Assembly: GCA_037957365.1 (NCBI GenBank)
Contig: JARHVA010000081.1
Coordinates: 6,749,501-6,813,500 of the forward strand
Length of the DNA stretch: 64,000 nt
Direction of reading: 5' to 3'
From: Torreya grandis
Lineage: Eukaryota > Streptophyta > Pinopsida > Cupressales > Taxaceae
The notes beneath the pieces were generated by a model. That model saw only the letters and a program-made list of their open reading frames with translations. It did not search any database and was not told where the DNA came from. Below are positions 1-11,459 of the stretch, in pieces; positions within the stretch are counted from its first letter, which is position 1; each line of letters begins with the position of its first letter. The position numbers and the translations under genes are program-made.

Positions 1-100
1 GAAAGCCTCTCGACCCCTATGACATCTATAGCATCATCTTACCCTCGTCATTTCAACACATGACCAAACTCATCATCGACCATTTTGACCCTCGCAGTCT

Positions 101-152
101 GAACTACATTGGTCTGAGGCCCTATGACCAGGGCTATGTAGGCAGCACTCAG
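101..152 (+). repeat. Tail motif copy 1 of element A
   Basis: 52-bp unit running from GAACTACATTGG to GTAGGCAGCACTCAG. It differs from the copy at 279-330 by one base. It contains a small hairpin, GCCCT-ATGACC-AGGGC. Related copies lie in element B at 25774 and 26299. Similar 'GAACTAC...GTAGGCAGC' words are, as I recall, common near the 3' ends of plant Tat-type elements; their function is unknown to me. Confidence 0.8.
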
Positions 153-278
153 ATACCACATCCTCTGAGGTTAGCTCGACCACCCCCGTTTGTTCATCTC
201 TTTGATAGACAAACCTTCTCTTCTACGACTTTGACCAAGACCAATCAATCTCTTTGACCCTTCCTCCCTTTTTAGGGA

Positions 279-330
279 GAACTACATTGGCCTGAGGCCC
301 TATGACCAGGGCTATGTAGGCAGCACTCAG
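279..330 (+). repeat. Tail motif copy 2 of element A
   Basis: Second 52-bp copy, 178 bp downstream of the first, with one base difference (ggCctg versus ggTctg). Near-identity of the two copies in an otherwise unremarkable tail points to recent duplication, gene conversion or constraint. Confidence 0.8.
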
Positions 331-948
331 TTGACATGGGGTCTTCTGGGATTAGCTCAGACACATCCTTTCATCCATTCTTTCCATCGACCACCAACCA
401 TTGGAGATCATGCCTATCTCCTTCGACCTCGACCAATTCCAAGACCTTGTTGCCTTGGTTGTTTTTTTTGCCTTTATGCTACCTCACGGCTGGTTAGCAG
501 AATTGTCCGCAGACTATTTTTGACCCTTCACAAGTATAGGATCACGAGCCAATTGATCCCTACTACTTGTGGCTTTTTCGTGTTTCTGGGAGCACTTCCT
601 GAGCCTGGGATACCTGGAACAGGACAACCATTTGGAGCTTCAGCTTAGATTGAGTGACCCGATCAATAGACGACTAAATGTTGGGGCCCGGTTACTTCAA
701 TTTTGGCACTCCCTGACCCTCGACATGCGACAATTTGACCCGACCCTCTCGTGAAGTGGACTACGTGCAATCACGACTATGGCAGCGTTTTCACTCACTC
801 TCTTCTATCCATTTCTCTGTCAAATCGACACTCGACCTTCGGTTCCCTTCTCTTGACTATCGCTTTGAGGGGGGAACACCTCATCCTTTTTCAGGGGCAA
901 CCAACTCCTGTTTTTGTTTTGCAGTTCATCAAGAACAACCAACAAGAC

Positions 949-961
949 AAAAAGGGGCAAA
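949..961 (+). other. Polypurine tract of element A
   Basis: AAAAAGGGGCAAA sits immediately before the LTR start TGTAGACACC at 962. Element B has an equivalent tract (27546-27559) before its 3' LTR. It is the expected primer site for plus-strand DNA synthesis. Confidence 0.85.
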
Positions 962-1041
962 TGTAGACACCGCAAACGTGTCTGCACCTTGGTTCTCCCC
1001 CTTGTTCGCCTCAAACCCCTATCCTAACCCTTGGCCTCCAT

Positions 1042-1072
1042 TTGATTAAAATAGCTTAAATATTTTAATTAA
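1042..1072 (+). other. AT-rich hairpin in LTR A
   Basis: TTGATTAAAATA and TATTTTAATTAA pair over 11 of 12 positions around a 7-nt loop. LTR C has a hairpin of different sequence at the same relative place (57979-58023), so the structure is kept while the bases changed. Confidence 0.55.
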
Positions 1073-1246
1073 GTGGCCCCCTTTCCACCTCACCCTTGCC
1101 ACCTTGGATCCTCCCTTGAATCCCTCCACCTTCCTCCTAGCATTTATTATACCAAATCTCCTCATTATCTTCCCCCCACGCCCATTTAAGCATCCTCGTG
1201 ACCGTTCTTCCCACAACCCCTCGCCCGGCGACGTGCAAGAATGGGC

Positions 1247-1266
1247 AGAGGCTATTTTTAGCCTCT
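1247..1266 (+). promoter_or_regulatory. Perfect hairpin with CTATTTTTAG core, possible LTR core-promoter region
   Basis: AGAGGCTA and TAGCCTCT form an 8-bp stem around TTTT. LTR C has AAAGGCTA/TAGCCTTT at 58205-58224, so one G-C pair has become A-T with pairing kept. The centre CTATTTTTAG fits the MEF2-type MADS-box site YTA(W)4TAR and is also TATA-like. Which role applies is inference. The palindrome array starts 17 bp downstream. Confidence 0.45.
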
Positions 1267-1283
1267 ATCCCCATTCTGCCACC

Positions 1284-1334
1284 ACCGACGTCGGCGACCC
1301 CTCGGCCGACATCGGTGAAACTGTCGGCGTCGGC
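1284..1334 (+). repeat. Palindrome array 1 of LTR A (3 copies)
   Basis: 12-bp near-palindromes start at 1284 (ACCGACGTCGGC), 1305 (GCCGACATCGGT) and 1323 (GTCGGCGTCGGC). Start-to-start distances are 21 and 18 bp, the same as in LTR C (58241, 58262, 58280). Good copies carry RCCGAC on both strands. Confidence 0.85.
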
Positions 1335-1898
1335 AGCCTTCTTTACCCCTTTCTGCATCCGTTGCAGCCCCTGGACCCTTGAGCTCGCAAACAAAATTCT
1401 CTTGGCATTTTGGCATTCGTCTCTTCTCCATCTGGACCTCGTGCAACAGCAGCAACAGGTGCAAAGGCTCTAGATCAGGAATCTCCTCTTGCAACAAGTC
1501 TTTTGTGGCTCCAACAACAGCTCTCCCACTCTTCATTCGGCAAACAAAAAGGTAAGCACAGTCTGTTATTTCATTTCATTTCATTTCTTTAGCTTCCAGT
1601 TATCTGGTATATCTGCTATTTCCTGCTCCCTCTATTCTTCCCCCTGAGAGGCTGAAAAGCCTTCTCAGGCCCTGTCCTCTGTGCATCTTCCTCTCACACT
1701 ATCCCCTTTTCTATACAATCCCAGACAACTTCCTCATCCCCCTATCAACAAAGACCCTATACAGGGCACCTAATCAGAACTAGACCATTCCCCAGTCCAT
1801 CCAAATTCATCCTCGAACTCTGTCTCGACCCCGTTCACAAACCGAATCCATCCACAGCCCAGAAACCAAACCAGACCTGACCACATGCCACAACCCCA

Positions 1899-1990
1899 AC
1901 CAACGCCGGTCACTTCCCAAATCGACGTCGGCAGGATAACCGACGTCGGCAGACCACATAACTGACGCCGGCAACATTTCTGACCTCGGC
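1899..1990 (+). repeat. Palindrome array 2 of LTR A (5 copies)
   Basis: 12-bp units start at 1899, 1921, 1939, 1961 and 1979, giving steps of 22, 18, 22 and 18 bp. LTR C shows exactly the same steps (58842, 58864, 58882, 58904, 58922). The best units read ACCGACGTCGGC. Confidence 0.85.
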
Positions 1991-2114
1991 AACTGTCATC
2001 AGCCCGACAACTCCTTCAGGTAATCATTTTGTCTTTTCTTTCCTTTCTAATTTGTTTATCACTTCTGTATTCTGGCATTCTGTATTTTCTTGATCTTTTA
2101 TCTGTCTGTTATCA

Positions 2115-2179
2115 GTGGGTTGACCTCCCTTGAGGAAGTTTTCACACTTCTGGGAACAAGCTTTCGCTTGGCAACCCAC
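2115..2179 (+). ncRNA. 65-nt multi-stem RNA element in LTR A
   Basis: An outer stem GTGGGTTG/CAACCCAC (2115-2122, 2172-2179) encloses three hairpins: CCTC/GAGG (2124-2135), GAAGT/ACTTC (2135-2150) and CAAGC/GCTTG (2157-2170). The LTR C counterpart (59060-59124) has the same length and differs at six positions, five of them in loops. The layout is cloverleaf-like, but it lacks tRNA A/B boxes and I do not call it a tRNA. It would lie in the transcript leader, or in the candidate LTR intron. Confidence 0.6.
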
Positions 2180-2374
2180 CGCCTATCCATCTAACATTTT
2201 CTTGTCCAAGTTCTTTTTCTTTGCAGGTGTCATTCCTCCACAGCCAAAGAGGAGTGCCCACAAGCGTCTAGATTTACGGTGCACAGTCTATATCCAGGTA
2301 CTTCTAGCCTTGTCCATTTCCTTAGTTTCTTTATTCATCTTTTGAATGTAGAAAGCGAATTAGCGATAGAAACA

Positions 2375-2835
2375 AAGATGTGCATAATATAAGGGGGAGC
2401 ATATGTGAAGATTCTTTAGTCATGATAAGAAGTATGCAAATGTCTACTACAGTTGTAATTTCAATAAGATTGACATGATGACTTGATCAAACCAAGTCAT
2501 GTATTTTGACAAGGTACTAAATGTTCATGCTTGAGCCAAAGAAAGATTGTGAGTCTTATAGGTATACATGTCTAAGGATTAGATAAGTCCTAATTTAGAT
2601 TGTTGCATGTCATGGGGGAGAAATTTATTCATATGATTGAAAGCATATAAGTATCTTAAGCATATTAATAGTATTTGAATGCATATATATTGTTGATGAA
2701 TGTTTGTTGGCATGATGAGGAAGAGACCCTTTGTCATTAATGTCAAAGTGGGAGAAAGATTAGAATGAAGAAGTTCAAATGAGTATGAAGTCATTATAAG
2801 GGTGTTTTTCCATCAATGACAAAGGAGGAGATTAT
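2375..2835 (+). mobile_element. Element X: 3' internal end of a Sirevirus-like Ty1/copia element
   Basis: Non-coding, with several purine-rich GGGGGAG-type tracts (about 2390, 2612, 2745, 2822). Clustered polypurine tracts upstream of the 3' LTR are a described hallmark of Sireviruses. Element A ends directly before this stretch, so A probably inserted into X and separated it from its coding part, which is outside the window. Confidence 0.6.
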
Positions 2836-4906
2836 TGAGCATAGGCATTGATATTTGGTTATCATTGATGTCAGAAAGAGCATGTTGTACCAATGCATTA
2901 ATGATAAAGTGATTAGATTGATGGTTTGGAGATATATAATAAATATGTAGGTCTATAAGGACAAAGAAGAAGTTGTGAGACATCCATATATGTCTTGGTG
3001 AAGATATGGTATGTCACTTGATCATTTGTAATGAGAAACATACATCTTCTAGCTTAAGAGAAGCTAGACCATCACTGCACATCATGCAAATATGAATGAA
3101 CTAGAAAGTTTGTGCATATTTCTATTACTCAAAAATTCAACTAAGGTTAAAGTTTTTCCTGGAAGTGTTGTCTATAGTGCCAAGAATGTACCTTAAAGAT
3201 CCAGCTCTTGAAGTGTTTTTGAGCACAAGTTATAAACCTTCAAAGTTGTTCTTGTAGACTGTGTTGAACTAGAGATCAAGTTTAACTTCATTAAATTTTG
3301 AGGTTAACTAGTTAGTAGATCTAACAGTGCACATTAAATTATAGATCTTGATCCAATAGTGCACATAAAAGTTAATATGTCAAATAATGAATGCACTAGT
3401 GACATGTGTCACATTCATGGAGCTTGGATAGAAGATCAATGGTGAGAATATGATCATTTAGTCATAAGATCGATGGTGTGGTTCTAGTCAAAGAGTCAAT
3501 GTGCATAAAAGGCATGTATAACTATCAAGTGCACAATCATAGGAGCTCAGACCTTAGATCAATGGTGAGTGTTACAAGATAAAGACCAGGCTGATCTGAG
3601 GAGATCAACAATGCATATTTGGTCAAAACTTATAGGGATCATTATATGAGGTCAAAGTGTCCAAAGTTTAACATTTTTTTAGTAACCATTGGAATTTAAA
3701 TATTTAAATTTTTGAGGGAAAACTAGTTTACAATTTTTGAGCTATAACTTTTGATATATGTAGAACTTGATCATGGTGTAAAAGGCAAAGTTGTAGAGGA
3801 CTTCAAGGCACATATAGAGAACCTAGTTAGAAGGTCTAAATGTTTTTTAATAAAAGTTATGGATCTTAAAATTTTATTATTTGTTCATTCATGGTGTTAC
3901 TATATACAAAATAATGTTTAATTAATGTATGATTTAGCAAAAGAATGTTTTGGTGGGTGTAATGACTTGAAGATGTCTTAAATATCATATGCAGTGGACC
4001 CATGTAATTAAAAGTGATCATATGTTCTTTATTTTATTGATGGAGTGCTTAATTAGTGAATAGGTATCCATGAGACCTATAAGGGATACTAAGGCCTAAT
4101 TGAAAGGTGTAGATACTTAAGTGTGACCTATACATGCTATGGCTAACCTATGACAATGTATTTGAGCTATGTATTAGAATATTAAATGTTTTAATAGTTA
4201 AGGCAAGTCTTATGACTGACCAAGAAGTTGATATGCATGAAGAATCTATAAATAGAGGAGACTAAGGCAATGGCTTCTATATGTGTATGTGTATGAATTG
4301 AGAGAGTAGAAGATAGAGATAAAGAAAAGATATCAAAGATAGTGTGCTCAATGGATGGACTGAAGTACATAGTATATTGAGGATGCATGAAGAAGATTAA
4401 AGATATCCAAAATGGTATTTTGGGTGCATTTCTTGTATGAGAAATTTTATGAGAGTGTGATGAGTTGAAATAAAGGTGTTATACATTATGTCTTCAATCA
4501 AGTTAGTCTGTAATCAAAATTATAGAGTTGTTGATTTAATAAGGTGTTGTGTGGGTGCTCAACATCTAGAACAAGTTGGTGATTGTTCACACTTAAGGGT
4601 GGGTGATCCTTGTGAATTGGGTTCTTCACTAAAAGTGTTTCTTGTCTGTAATCATCTTATAGGAGAAGTAGTCCATGTGTTTGTAGGCTTGAGAGTGGGT
4701 TTTATTCCCCAAGAGGGTTTCCCAAATAGATGTTATGTTACGTGTGTGATCTTGCATCATATTGATTATTCATTATTATGAACATCTTGTATGCTTTATG
4801 AATGATTATGGTCATTGATTAAGATTTTGAAAGGATTGAATTTTAAGTTTAAAATATCTTGCATCACTGATTCACCCCCCCCCTCTCAGTGATTGTACCT
4901 CCAATA
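2836..4906 (+). mobile_element. 3' LTR of element X (Sirevirus-like)
   Basis: Homologous to both LTRs of element D (38845-41422, 45259-47827). Shared landmarks include 'aagtgttgtct...ctcaagttataaa', the GATCnAAYGGTG word array (3317-3620), the block 'aggcctaattgaaaggtgtag' and a C-tract close to the 3' end (about 4874-4883). It ends near 4906 (CTCCAATA, matching CTCTAACA in D). It is about 0.5 kb shorter than the D LTRs, so internal deletion is likely. The start is uncertain by about 15 bp. Confidence 0.75.
3317..3620 (+). repeat. Dispersed GATCnAAYGGTG word array in LTR X
   Basis: About six imperfect copies of AGATCnAAYGGTGnnCA occur near 3317, 3348, 3432, 3469, 3556 and 3602. Matching arrays lie in the D LTRs (about 39580-39910 and 46000-46340). 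Confidence 0.55.
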
Positions 4907-7900
4907 GATCTTATCATGGATAAGAGACATACTTATATCCAATAATTCAAATATCTCAAAAATAAATAGTCACAAAGGAAGTCAATTTGGTGCTTATTTA
5001 AGAAACCATGTGAGTAGGGGACATGAAGAGTTTGTAATATGTAGGGATTTGGGGTAAGAAATAAAATCTAATTACCAATATATAACCATCATGAAGACAT
5101 GCAAAATATATCATAGGTGAGAGTATAAAATTGTAATTTAAATATTACATTCCTACAATAAGATTGATTTGGCACTTCCTACGAGTATTATCTAATATCC
5201 ACTACAAGTTTCAAATACAAAAATAGATAATTGTGGGAAAGATGACAAATCATGTTCTATTAAAATATTGAAATTTTTAAAAACATCTATTATCTTCAGT
5301 CAATATAATTTATTAACTCAACACAAAATATGTGAACCTATTTACCCTTAGTAGTCCTCTCAAAAGAGCTAATTAGACCACCATATATTCTATAGTCAAA
5401 ATCACATCCAATGTTGCCTCAATTAACTATAGATGGAATTCTCATATGTTGGTATTTCCAATGTAATTCTTCACATGACTTATAATACCATAATGAAGAT
5501 GAACCATAAACACACCATATAAATCTTGGTGTTTACCACAAGCTATAAATTTAATAATTGAAAAATAATAATAATAAAATAGTTCAATGGTGTAAAAAAG
5601 AAAGGAAAATAAACATTTAAATGGAGTGTCAAGGCAATATGTTGACACATATTGGCCCATCTTATATCATAGCTACCAATGGAAAGATCATTTAAGGAAC
5701 TACATGCATCATTTAAGGCTATTAAATGTTTTTAACACATTCATTTTTTTCACATGGTTAGGCACCAAATGGTATTTTTAATCATGATTTTATTTTCAAC
5801 ATTTAGTTTTTTTATGTTTTATTTTTTATTTTTAGACAGTGAAAATAACTGGTATAGTGGGTAGTCCTTAATAAAATGAGATTTAATATAATTATGTCAA
5901 ATTAAAAAATTGAAAACATTACATATACACATTTTAAGTGTGCTTCATGCCCCTAAAGTTATGGGTCTCAACAACTAGTCCCCTTCCCTTTTGTATGGCA
6001 TATTCATGATTTTTCATTGGAAGATATTTAGTGTAAAATTTGAAAAACTATTGAAAATTGTGACATACGGAGGAATCTATGAATAATTTGATGGGATACA
6101 ATTTGTTTAGTTATTAATTTTTTTTATTGTCTTAATTATAAGTCTACTGATAAAATCCTATAATTACTTAATAATTTTTTTAAGTGAAGGGTGTAATGAA
6201 GTTAGAATAAAGAGAGTTGTTTTTTTTACAAAGTAAATTTATTCATTGGTCTTGATCTTACTTTGTTATTAATTGATCTTGATCACACTTTTTTTTACAT
6301 AGAATAATAAGGAAAAATTGGCCCTTATCTTGTGGTACAAAATATCTAACAAACATATCAAACTAATAAAGATAAAATAAGTCTCTATGAGAATAAAAGA
6401 AGATAGGAAAAAATGCCTAGAGATCCAAACAACCACAAAGGCAATAAGCTAACAATAAGACGTATTGATCTTGCTTCGTTATATTTAATTGATTTTATTT
6501 CATTTCATATATAAATGTGTGTAATGTTTTATTTTTAGTTGTGTGTTTTGTAGGTTTAGATTACATCTAAAAAGATATATACAGTCCACCTATTTCATTT
6601 CTAAACTCCATGATTTAAGATAATTTTGTAACGTTTTACTCTTCTAGGGGAATGTAATTACATGTTGATATTTATAAGATGACACAATACATGATACTTG
6701 TTCTCACTATGAGATATATATTCACGGTTTTACTTAACCCTACTCTTTTTACATTACATCTGATTTATTTAGCTAAGACTTTATTTTCTAACCAAACCAG
6801 GAGCATCATTTCAAAATTACTTTTTATATATTTTAGTATATTATTTCCATGTTCATTTATTTATGCATATTTATTCTTGTAGGCTGTCATAGAAAAAACT
6901 ATAAAAATTAAGAGATGTTGGGGATCTGTGTACAAAGGTTGCCACCAAATTAACATCCAAACCAAGAGTATCATTTTCAATTCTTCCATTTTTAGATTTT
7001 AATATCTTATTAATTGATTGGGTTCTTATTCACATGCACATATTTTAAAATTTCTTATGAGCATTAGATTTTTTGTGGGAGCTTAAGAGTACAACATTCT
7101 TATATAATCACCCTTTTTTATTTGTTTTAATATGATAAGTATGCACACATTTATGCATAAAAGTGGGACATTATGTCTACACATAACTCATGTATGAGGT
7201 TTTTATTAGTTTTAAAATTTTATTATTATAGGTTAAATGTGTGTTTTATAATCATTAGTTTCAATTAGACTCTTATTGGCACATTTTCCACATTCCCTCA
7301 TATTTTTCCTCCCCATTTCCTCTTTATTTCCTCTTTCTCTCTTCTCCCCTCATGTTTAAGAAACACCTTATACTGTGCGACACTCAGAAGACACAAAAAA
7401 ATTTACCATAAAATTCAATCATAAAAATTTAAAACTTTTTTTAATTTCAACCAAATGGAATAACAACAATCCAGTTATCATCAAATTGGAAATTTATAAA
7501 ATTTTATATTTTGATTGCATTCTATCCTAATAAAACAATGTTGTTATCTAAACCAAAAAAAATACATCAAGTGGTAAAATTAATTAATAAAACATTTCAA
7601 TAATGTCAATGACTTTCCAAATTCCTCTCAAGTTGAATTGAATTTTTTTTCGTAAGAATAGTTTTGAATTTCTCAAGTTTACACTAAAAATGTATTTGTG
7701 AGTTATTAGAATACATTTTGTATTGTCATAGCCTTTGAAAAAGATCATTTAAATAAAAGACATGTCAAATCCCATACACATGGATTTATTTGAATTAATT
7801 ATTGGTTTTATAAGTCCACTTTGACTAATATGACTTGTATCTACATGCAAACAACTCATTTTGTTTTCCATTAATGGTTTTGAGTGGTGGCTTGAAATTT

Positions 7901-7998
7901 TGAATGGTTTTATAGGAAGCTTGTCTTCATCCAATAGTTCTACATTCATACAATAAAATCACCTTTAATGTAACAACTTGTGTCTTCATGAAAAGGTA
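4907..7998. other. AT-rich DNA without recognised gene or element
   Basis: No reading frame above about 80 codons, no retroelement protein motif, and no terminal repeats that I could pair. There is a pyrimidine-rich tract near 7300-7350. Probably very old repeat DNA into which element B inserted at 7999-8003. Confidence 0.5.
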
Positions 7999-8003
7999 AT
8001 TTT
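7999..8003 (+). repeat. Target site duplication of element B, left copy
   Basis: ATTTT, identical to 28745-28749 just outside the right LTR. A 5-bp duplication is usual for LTR elements and fixes the element borders. Confidence 0.8.
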
Positions 8004-9159
8004 TGTAGACACCTAAATCTGGCCACCAGTAACCTTCAATCAGGGTTTTGGCCAATTTCAACTTAATATGCACAATTTGCCTAAAAATACTAAAACATGC
8101 TAAATGAGTTGAAATTGGCATATTCAAGTGCTGATTTTGGCTAGGGTATCCCTAAATGGGGCAATGCAAATTATGGGCCAGCTAACTTTGATCAAATCAT
8201 TTCAAGTCAAAATGCCAATTTTGCACTTGGGTACTCTAGATTGTTATTTCTTATCAAATATTTTGCACAAGACATGTGCCTTTGTTATTTTATATTGGAA
8301 ACATCCTAAATGGGATAATGGATCCAATACATCTAAAATTACCTTCCAATTCTAATCTAGTCAAATTTTGGACCAATAACAAGGCATTTTGATCAATTTG
8401 AGTAATTTGTGCACAAAGTGCTTAATCATGCTTAAGAGATAATTAACCCAAATCAAGGCCTAATCAAAAATTCCATGGAAACTTGTTGAATAATTATTTT
8501 TGGAAATGAATATTAAATATCTGTATTATCAGGTGACCTCATTTCTTTTGAAGACATCCCTAGGCCATAAATGCCACAAATATTAGGATTCATGCCCTCC
8601 ATGCCTCTTAATTGCCCCTTCTTCCAATGTCATGATGATGATAATTATAAACTTAATTATAAAAATTTAATTAATCCTCAACCACACATCTCAATCTTAG
8701 GATGGATGGTTCAGGTTAATTTTAGACATTCTAAAAATCTATAAACAAGAGGCCTCACCACATGAATTTTAAGTCTTGATAATGCAAAGTTATAATTCAC
8801 AAATGATTCCAAAATCCATTGAAATCAGTGTTACCATGAAAAATTAATCTCAAACCAAGCCAAGCCAAAGTTACAAGGTGCCAAGGATAACAGGAGATAG
8901 CCAAGCCTCCTTTGATGAAGACTTCATGAGCACAAGCCGAGCAAGCTACTACAACAAGTATTTTGGATCATCCAAGGGAAGTAAAATAAGGTTTATTTTT
9001 CATTTTAGTTTTGTGTTTTATTCATGTTTGTTAACTAAGCTCTCCCTAGTATTTAGGCCTAGAGATGTTTTGCTAGTTAGTGTGTTTCTTCATTTTATTT
9101 TTATTTTGAAACTAACACTATATTAACCATCCTTTGTTGAGTCAAATTCTTAGATCACA
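8004..9159 (+). mobile_element. 5' LTR of element B
   Basis: Begins TGTAGACACC and ends AGATCACA, 1156 bp. It matches 27560-28744 with many substitutions and small indels. The first ten bases equal those of the A/C LTRs, but the body is a different LTR type without the palindrome arrays. A related solo LTR lies on the minus strand at 52052-53240. Confidence 0.88.
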
Positions 9160-9162
9160 TAA

Positions 9163-9181
9163 TGCATCACCCAGTGGGACT
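9163..9181 (+). other. Degraded primer-binding site of element B
   Basis: TGCATCACCCAGTGGGACT lies 3 bp after the LTR. It is a CpG-decayed version of the TGGCACGCCCGGTGGGACC site of element C (59326-59344), differing mainly by transitions. It is not the initiator-Met type. I could not assign the tRNA. Confidence 0.65.
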
Positions 9182-11459
9182 AGATGCATCTCACACATGA
9201 ATAACATCATTTTTCAACTTTAAAATCTTCATTTAGATCATTAAAACTATTGTAAACTGATTTTCTAACTTTGTTTTACCATTTTTATTTGCCACGGGTT
9301 TACACAGTAACTAGCATCGATGATTAAAATCGACATCGATTGGATAGCTATCATCGATCACATTGATATAACCAATGTTGGTTAGATAATTGTCATCAGT
9401 TATCAAATGTAGTCATTGTCAGTTATATAACCAACTTCGATCACTATTTTTTTAAACATAGAATTGAGAGTTTTTTTTTAAAGTTCATTATTTTAAACCT
9501 AAAAGAGCTTGAAGCCTAAAGGACATACTAACATTTTTTTATAGGACCAAGCTTTAAATTTTCTAAAAACATGTTTTAGATCACCTTTTACATGCTTAAA
9601 AATTAATTAAGAACCTTGTTTTGGTGTTTAACCAAAAAAAATTAGATGTTTATGATGAATGTTTTCAAAGTTTACAACTAAGACCAAGGGGTCAAATGAA
9701 CACCACCTCATTTTCCATTTGGGCTTAAAAATGAACTCACCTAGGGTTTTACCTTCTAGAATTGACTTCATTTAGATCCTAATTTGGAGTTGCACATGAG
9801 GTGTAGTGGCACTTTGGACATTGTACTACACTGAGTGAATAATAGGATGTAGTGGTTACAAAAATGACTAGACTTTTTTGCAACAAGTCAAGTGATACAG
9901 ACGTAAAATCTATGGTTTTATTTTACATTGTGTGGCATGAAAGTCATTGTGCAATTTATTCCCCTAGAAATTTCAAAAACTTGTTAGATCTTAGACAAAT
10001 CCCAACTTATCATGGAAGTATTGTTGGTGCAAGGTGTGTCTCAAGGTCTATGTTTTAGTATAGTCATTTGAGAGAAGGTGGGTTTAAAACCCCTACTATA
10101 TAATGCGTATTTAATTTTGGATGAACACTTAAAATCCTCTCAAATGATTTATATAGAAGGATTCCAAAAATATCAAGCAACCTTGTCAATTTAGAGTCTA
10201 AGAGTGATTAATCAGTTGAGTTTTGTCCTAGATTAAAGTCTTGCTTAGAGTCAAAACTTGGTGTAAACAAACAATTCAATCCTAAGCACATGGTGCTCAT
10301 TTTCATTTGAATAAAGAGGCATTATGATTCCCATATGAAATCATCAATTTTTGTTGTTTCAAGTTCATCAAAATCTTGGGAGTCATATCATCCACTTTGG
10401 CACAGTTATACTGCCTAATTGAGTCTAAACCTTTACCAAAGTTGTTTTAAGTCCTTCACTTATAATAGAAATTTGAAATTGCACCTTTATAATTTCATAT
10501 GGTTGATATGTTAAGTGGGTTCACCATTTTCACTAAACTTGAGGGAACCTAGGTTCAATTTCCAATTTGGGTTGAAGGCCATTTTAGACTCAAAATCATT
10601 ATCATCACTTGATAGACTTAAGACATTTTGTTCTAAACACTTGCACTTTGAGTCTATGCACTACAACATTTTGAGTCAAGAAAAGTAGTGTTATGCTATC
10701 AAAATTATGGGAAATTATCTTTTCCTTAGAGAGTTTTTGAAACAATTTTTTTTGTCACAATTTTTGGGTAGTGTAGCATCATTATGCTACCCAAAACATT
10801 TCAAATATTGTTTCATAGACCCTCTTGCATATAATTCAAATTTGTTTCTACATTTTCAGACTAATTTGAGTGTATTTTTGTGATCTTTTATCTAAAATAG
10901 TTATACTATTCACTTTTGTCTATCTTATTTGTTAAAAGAACCAAGTTTTATACCATTATTTATGAGAAAATAAAGTATCTCTAAAGTGCCTTTTGTTTCA
11001 TACCTTATACCTAGTTGATCAAGTTCATATCTAAGAATAAAATTCTTAGTGTTTGTTAGAAGTATTTCAAATCCATTCGATTAAAACTTTCATCTATTTC
11101 AAAGTCTAGCTTTTGATGATGTTTGGCCAAGAGTCCTAGTTCATGCCTTGTTTGAGCCTAGCTTTTGATGTCGTATTTAGCCAAAAGACCTAGCAACTTT
11201 TAAATTCCTAGATTAGACTAATTTGAAACACTTCGACCTTAGAGTTTGGAATTTTTATTTTTAGTCCAATTACATGCTTATCTTTGTATGAATAGTTAAA
11301 TGTTAGATACTTCATGCTAGCTTGTTTCCTCATAAATCTTTGCACAAACCTTTTGATCCTTTTGACAAATCTAGACCAAGTTGAAACATCATCTATTTTA
11401 GATTCTATCATTTTTAGAGTTTGTATAACTCTTTGAGCTTTTATCACAAAACATTAACT
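9182..11459 (+). other. Leader of element B with decayed palindrome array
   Basis: 2.3 kb without coding signal. At 9310-9441 there are degenerate 12-bp units starting at about 9310, 9329, 9347, 9371, 9389, 9412 and 9430, for example ATCGACATCGAT, ACCAATGTTGGT and ACCAACTTCGAT. Most neighbouring units are 18 bp apart, the same phase as in the leader of element C (60180-60330), although most CpGs are lost. The rest of the leader shows nothing I can name. Confidence 0.6.

Larger units (their letters stand above)
1..948 (+). mobile_element. Element A: 3' untranslated tail of a Tat-type Ty3/gypsy element (5' part outside window)
   Basis: No coding domain is visible. The stretch is rich in CGACC and TTGACC words, like the tail that follows gag in element C (63473-64000). 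It holds two copies of a 52-bp motif (101-152, 279-330) and ends in a polypurine tract directly before an LTR, so it is the 3' internal tail of an LTR element lying mostly to the left. The motif pair and a CGACCACCCCC-type word near 180 recur at the matching place in element B (about 25.8-26.4 kb). Short open frames here are not conserved between A and B and I do not call them genes. Confidence 0.8.
1552..2226 (+). other. Candidate intron inside LTR A
   Basis: AAG/GTAAGC at 1549-1557 is a good plant 5' splice site. A pyrimidine-rich stretch ending TTTGCAG at 2226 is a good 3' splice site. LTR C has CAG/GTATGTT at 58554 and TTTTGCAG at 59171 in matching positions. A second donor (CAG/GTACTTC) follows at 2298, and at 59244 in C, bounding a 71-72 nt exon. 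Splicing is predicted from consensus only. Confidence 0.35.
962..2374 (+). mobile_element. 3' LTR of element A (A/C family)
   Basis: The LTR begins TGTAGACACC and ends GATAGAAACA, 1413 bp. It is homologous along its length to the 5' LTR of element C (57905-59321, 1417 bp), but single bases and loop sequences differ widely, so A and C are separate subfamily members. Shared internal landmarks are an AT-rich hairpin (1042-1072), a CTATTTTTAG-centred hairpin (1247-1266), palindrome arrays (1284-1334, 1899-1990), candidate splice sites (1552, 2226, 2298) and a 65-nt multi-stem element (2115-2179). The bases after it, 2375-2379 (aagat), would be the target duplication, but the partner is outside the window. 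Confidence 0.9.

Noticed and set aside
1104..1536. Overlapping 60-92 codon frames in LTR A
   Set aside because: Not conserved in the matching part of LTR C, and they overlap the palindrome array. Chance frames in C-rich DNA.
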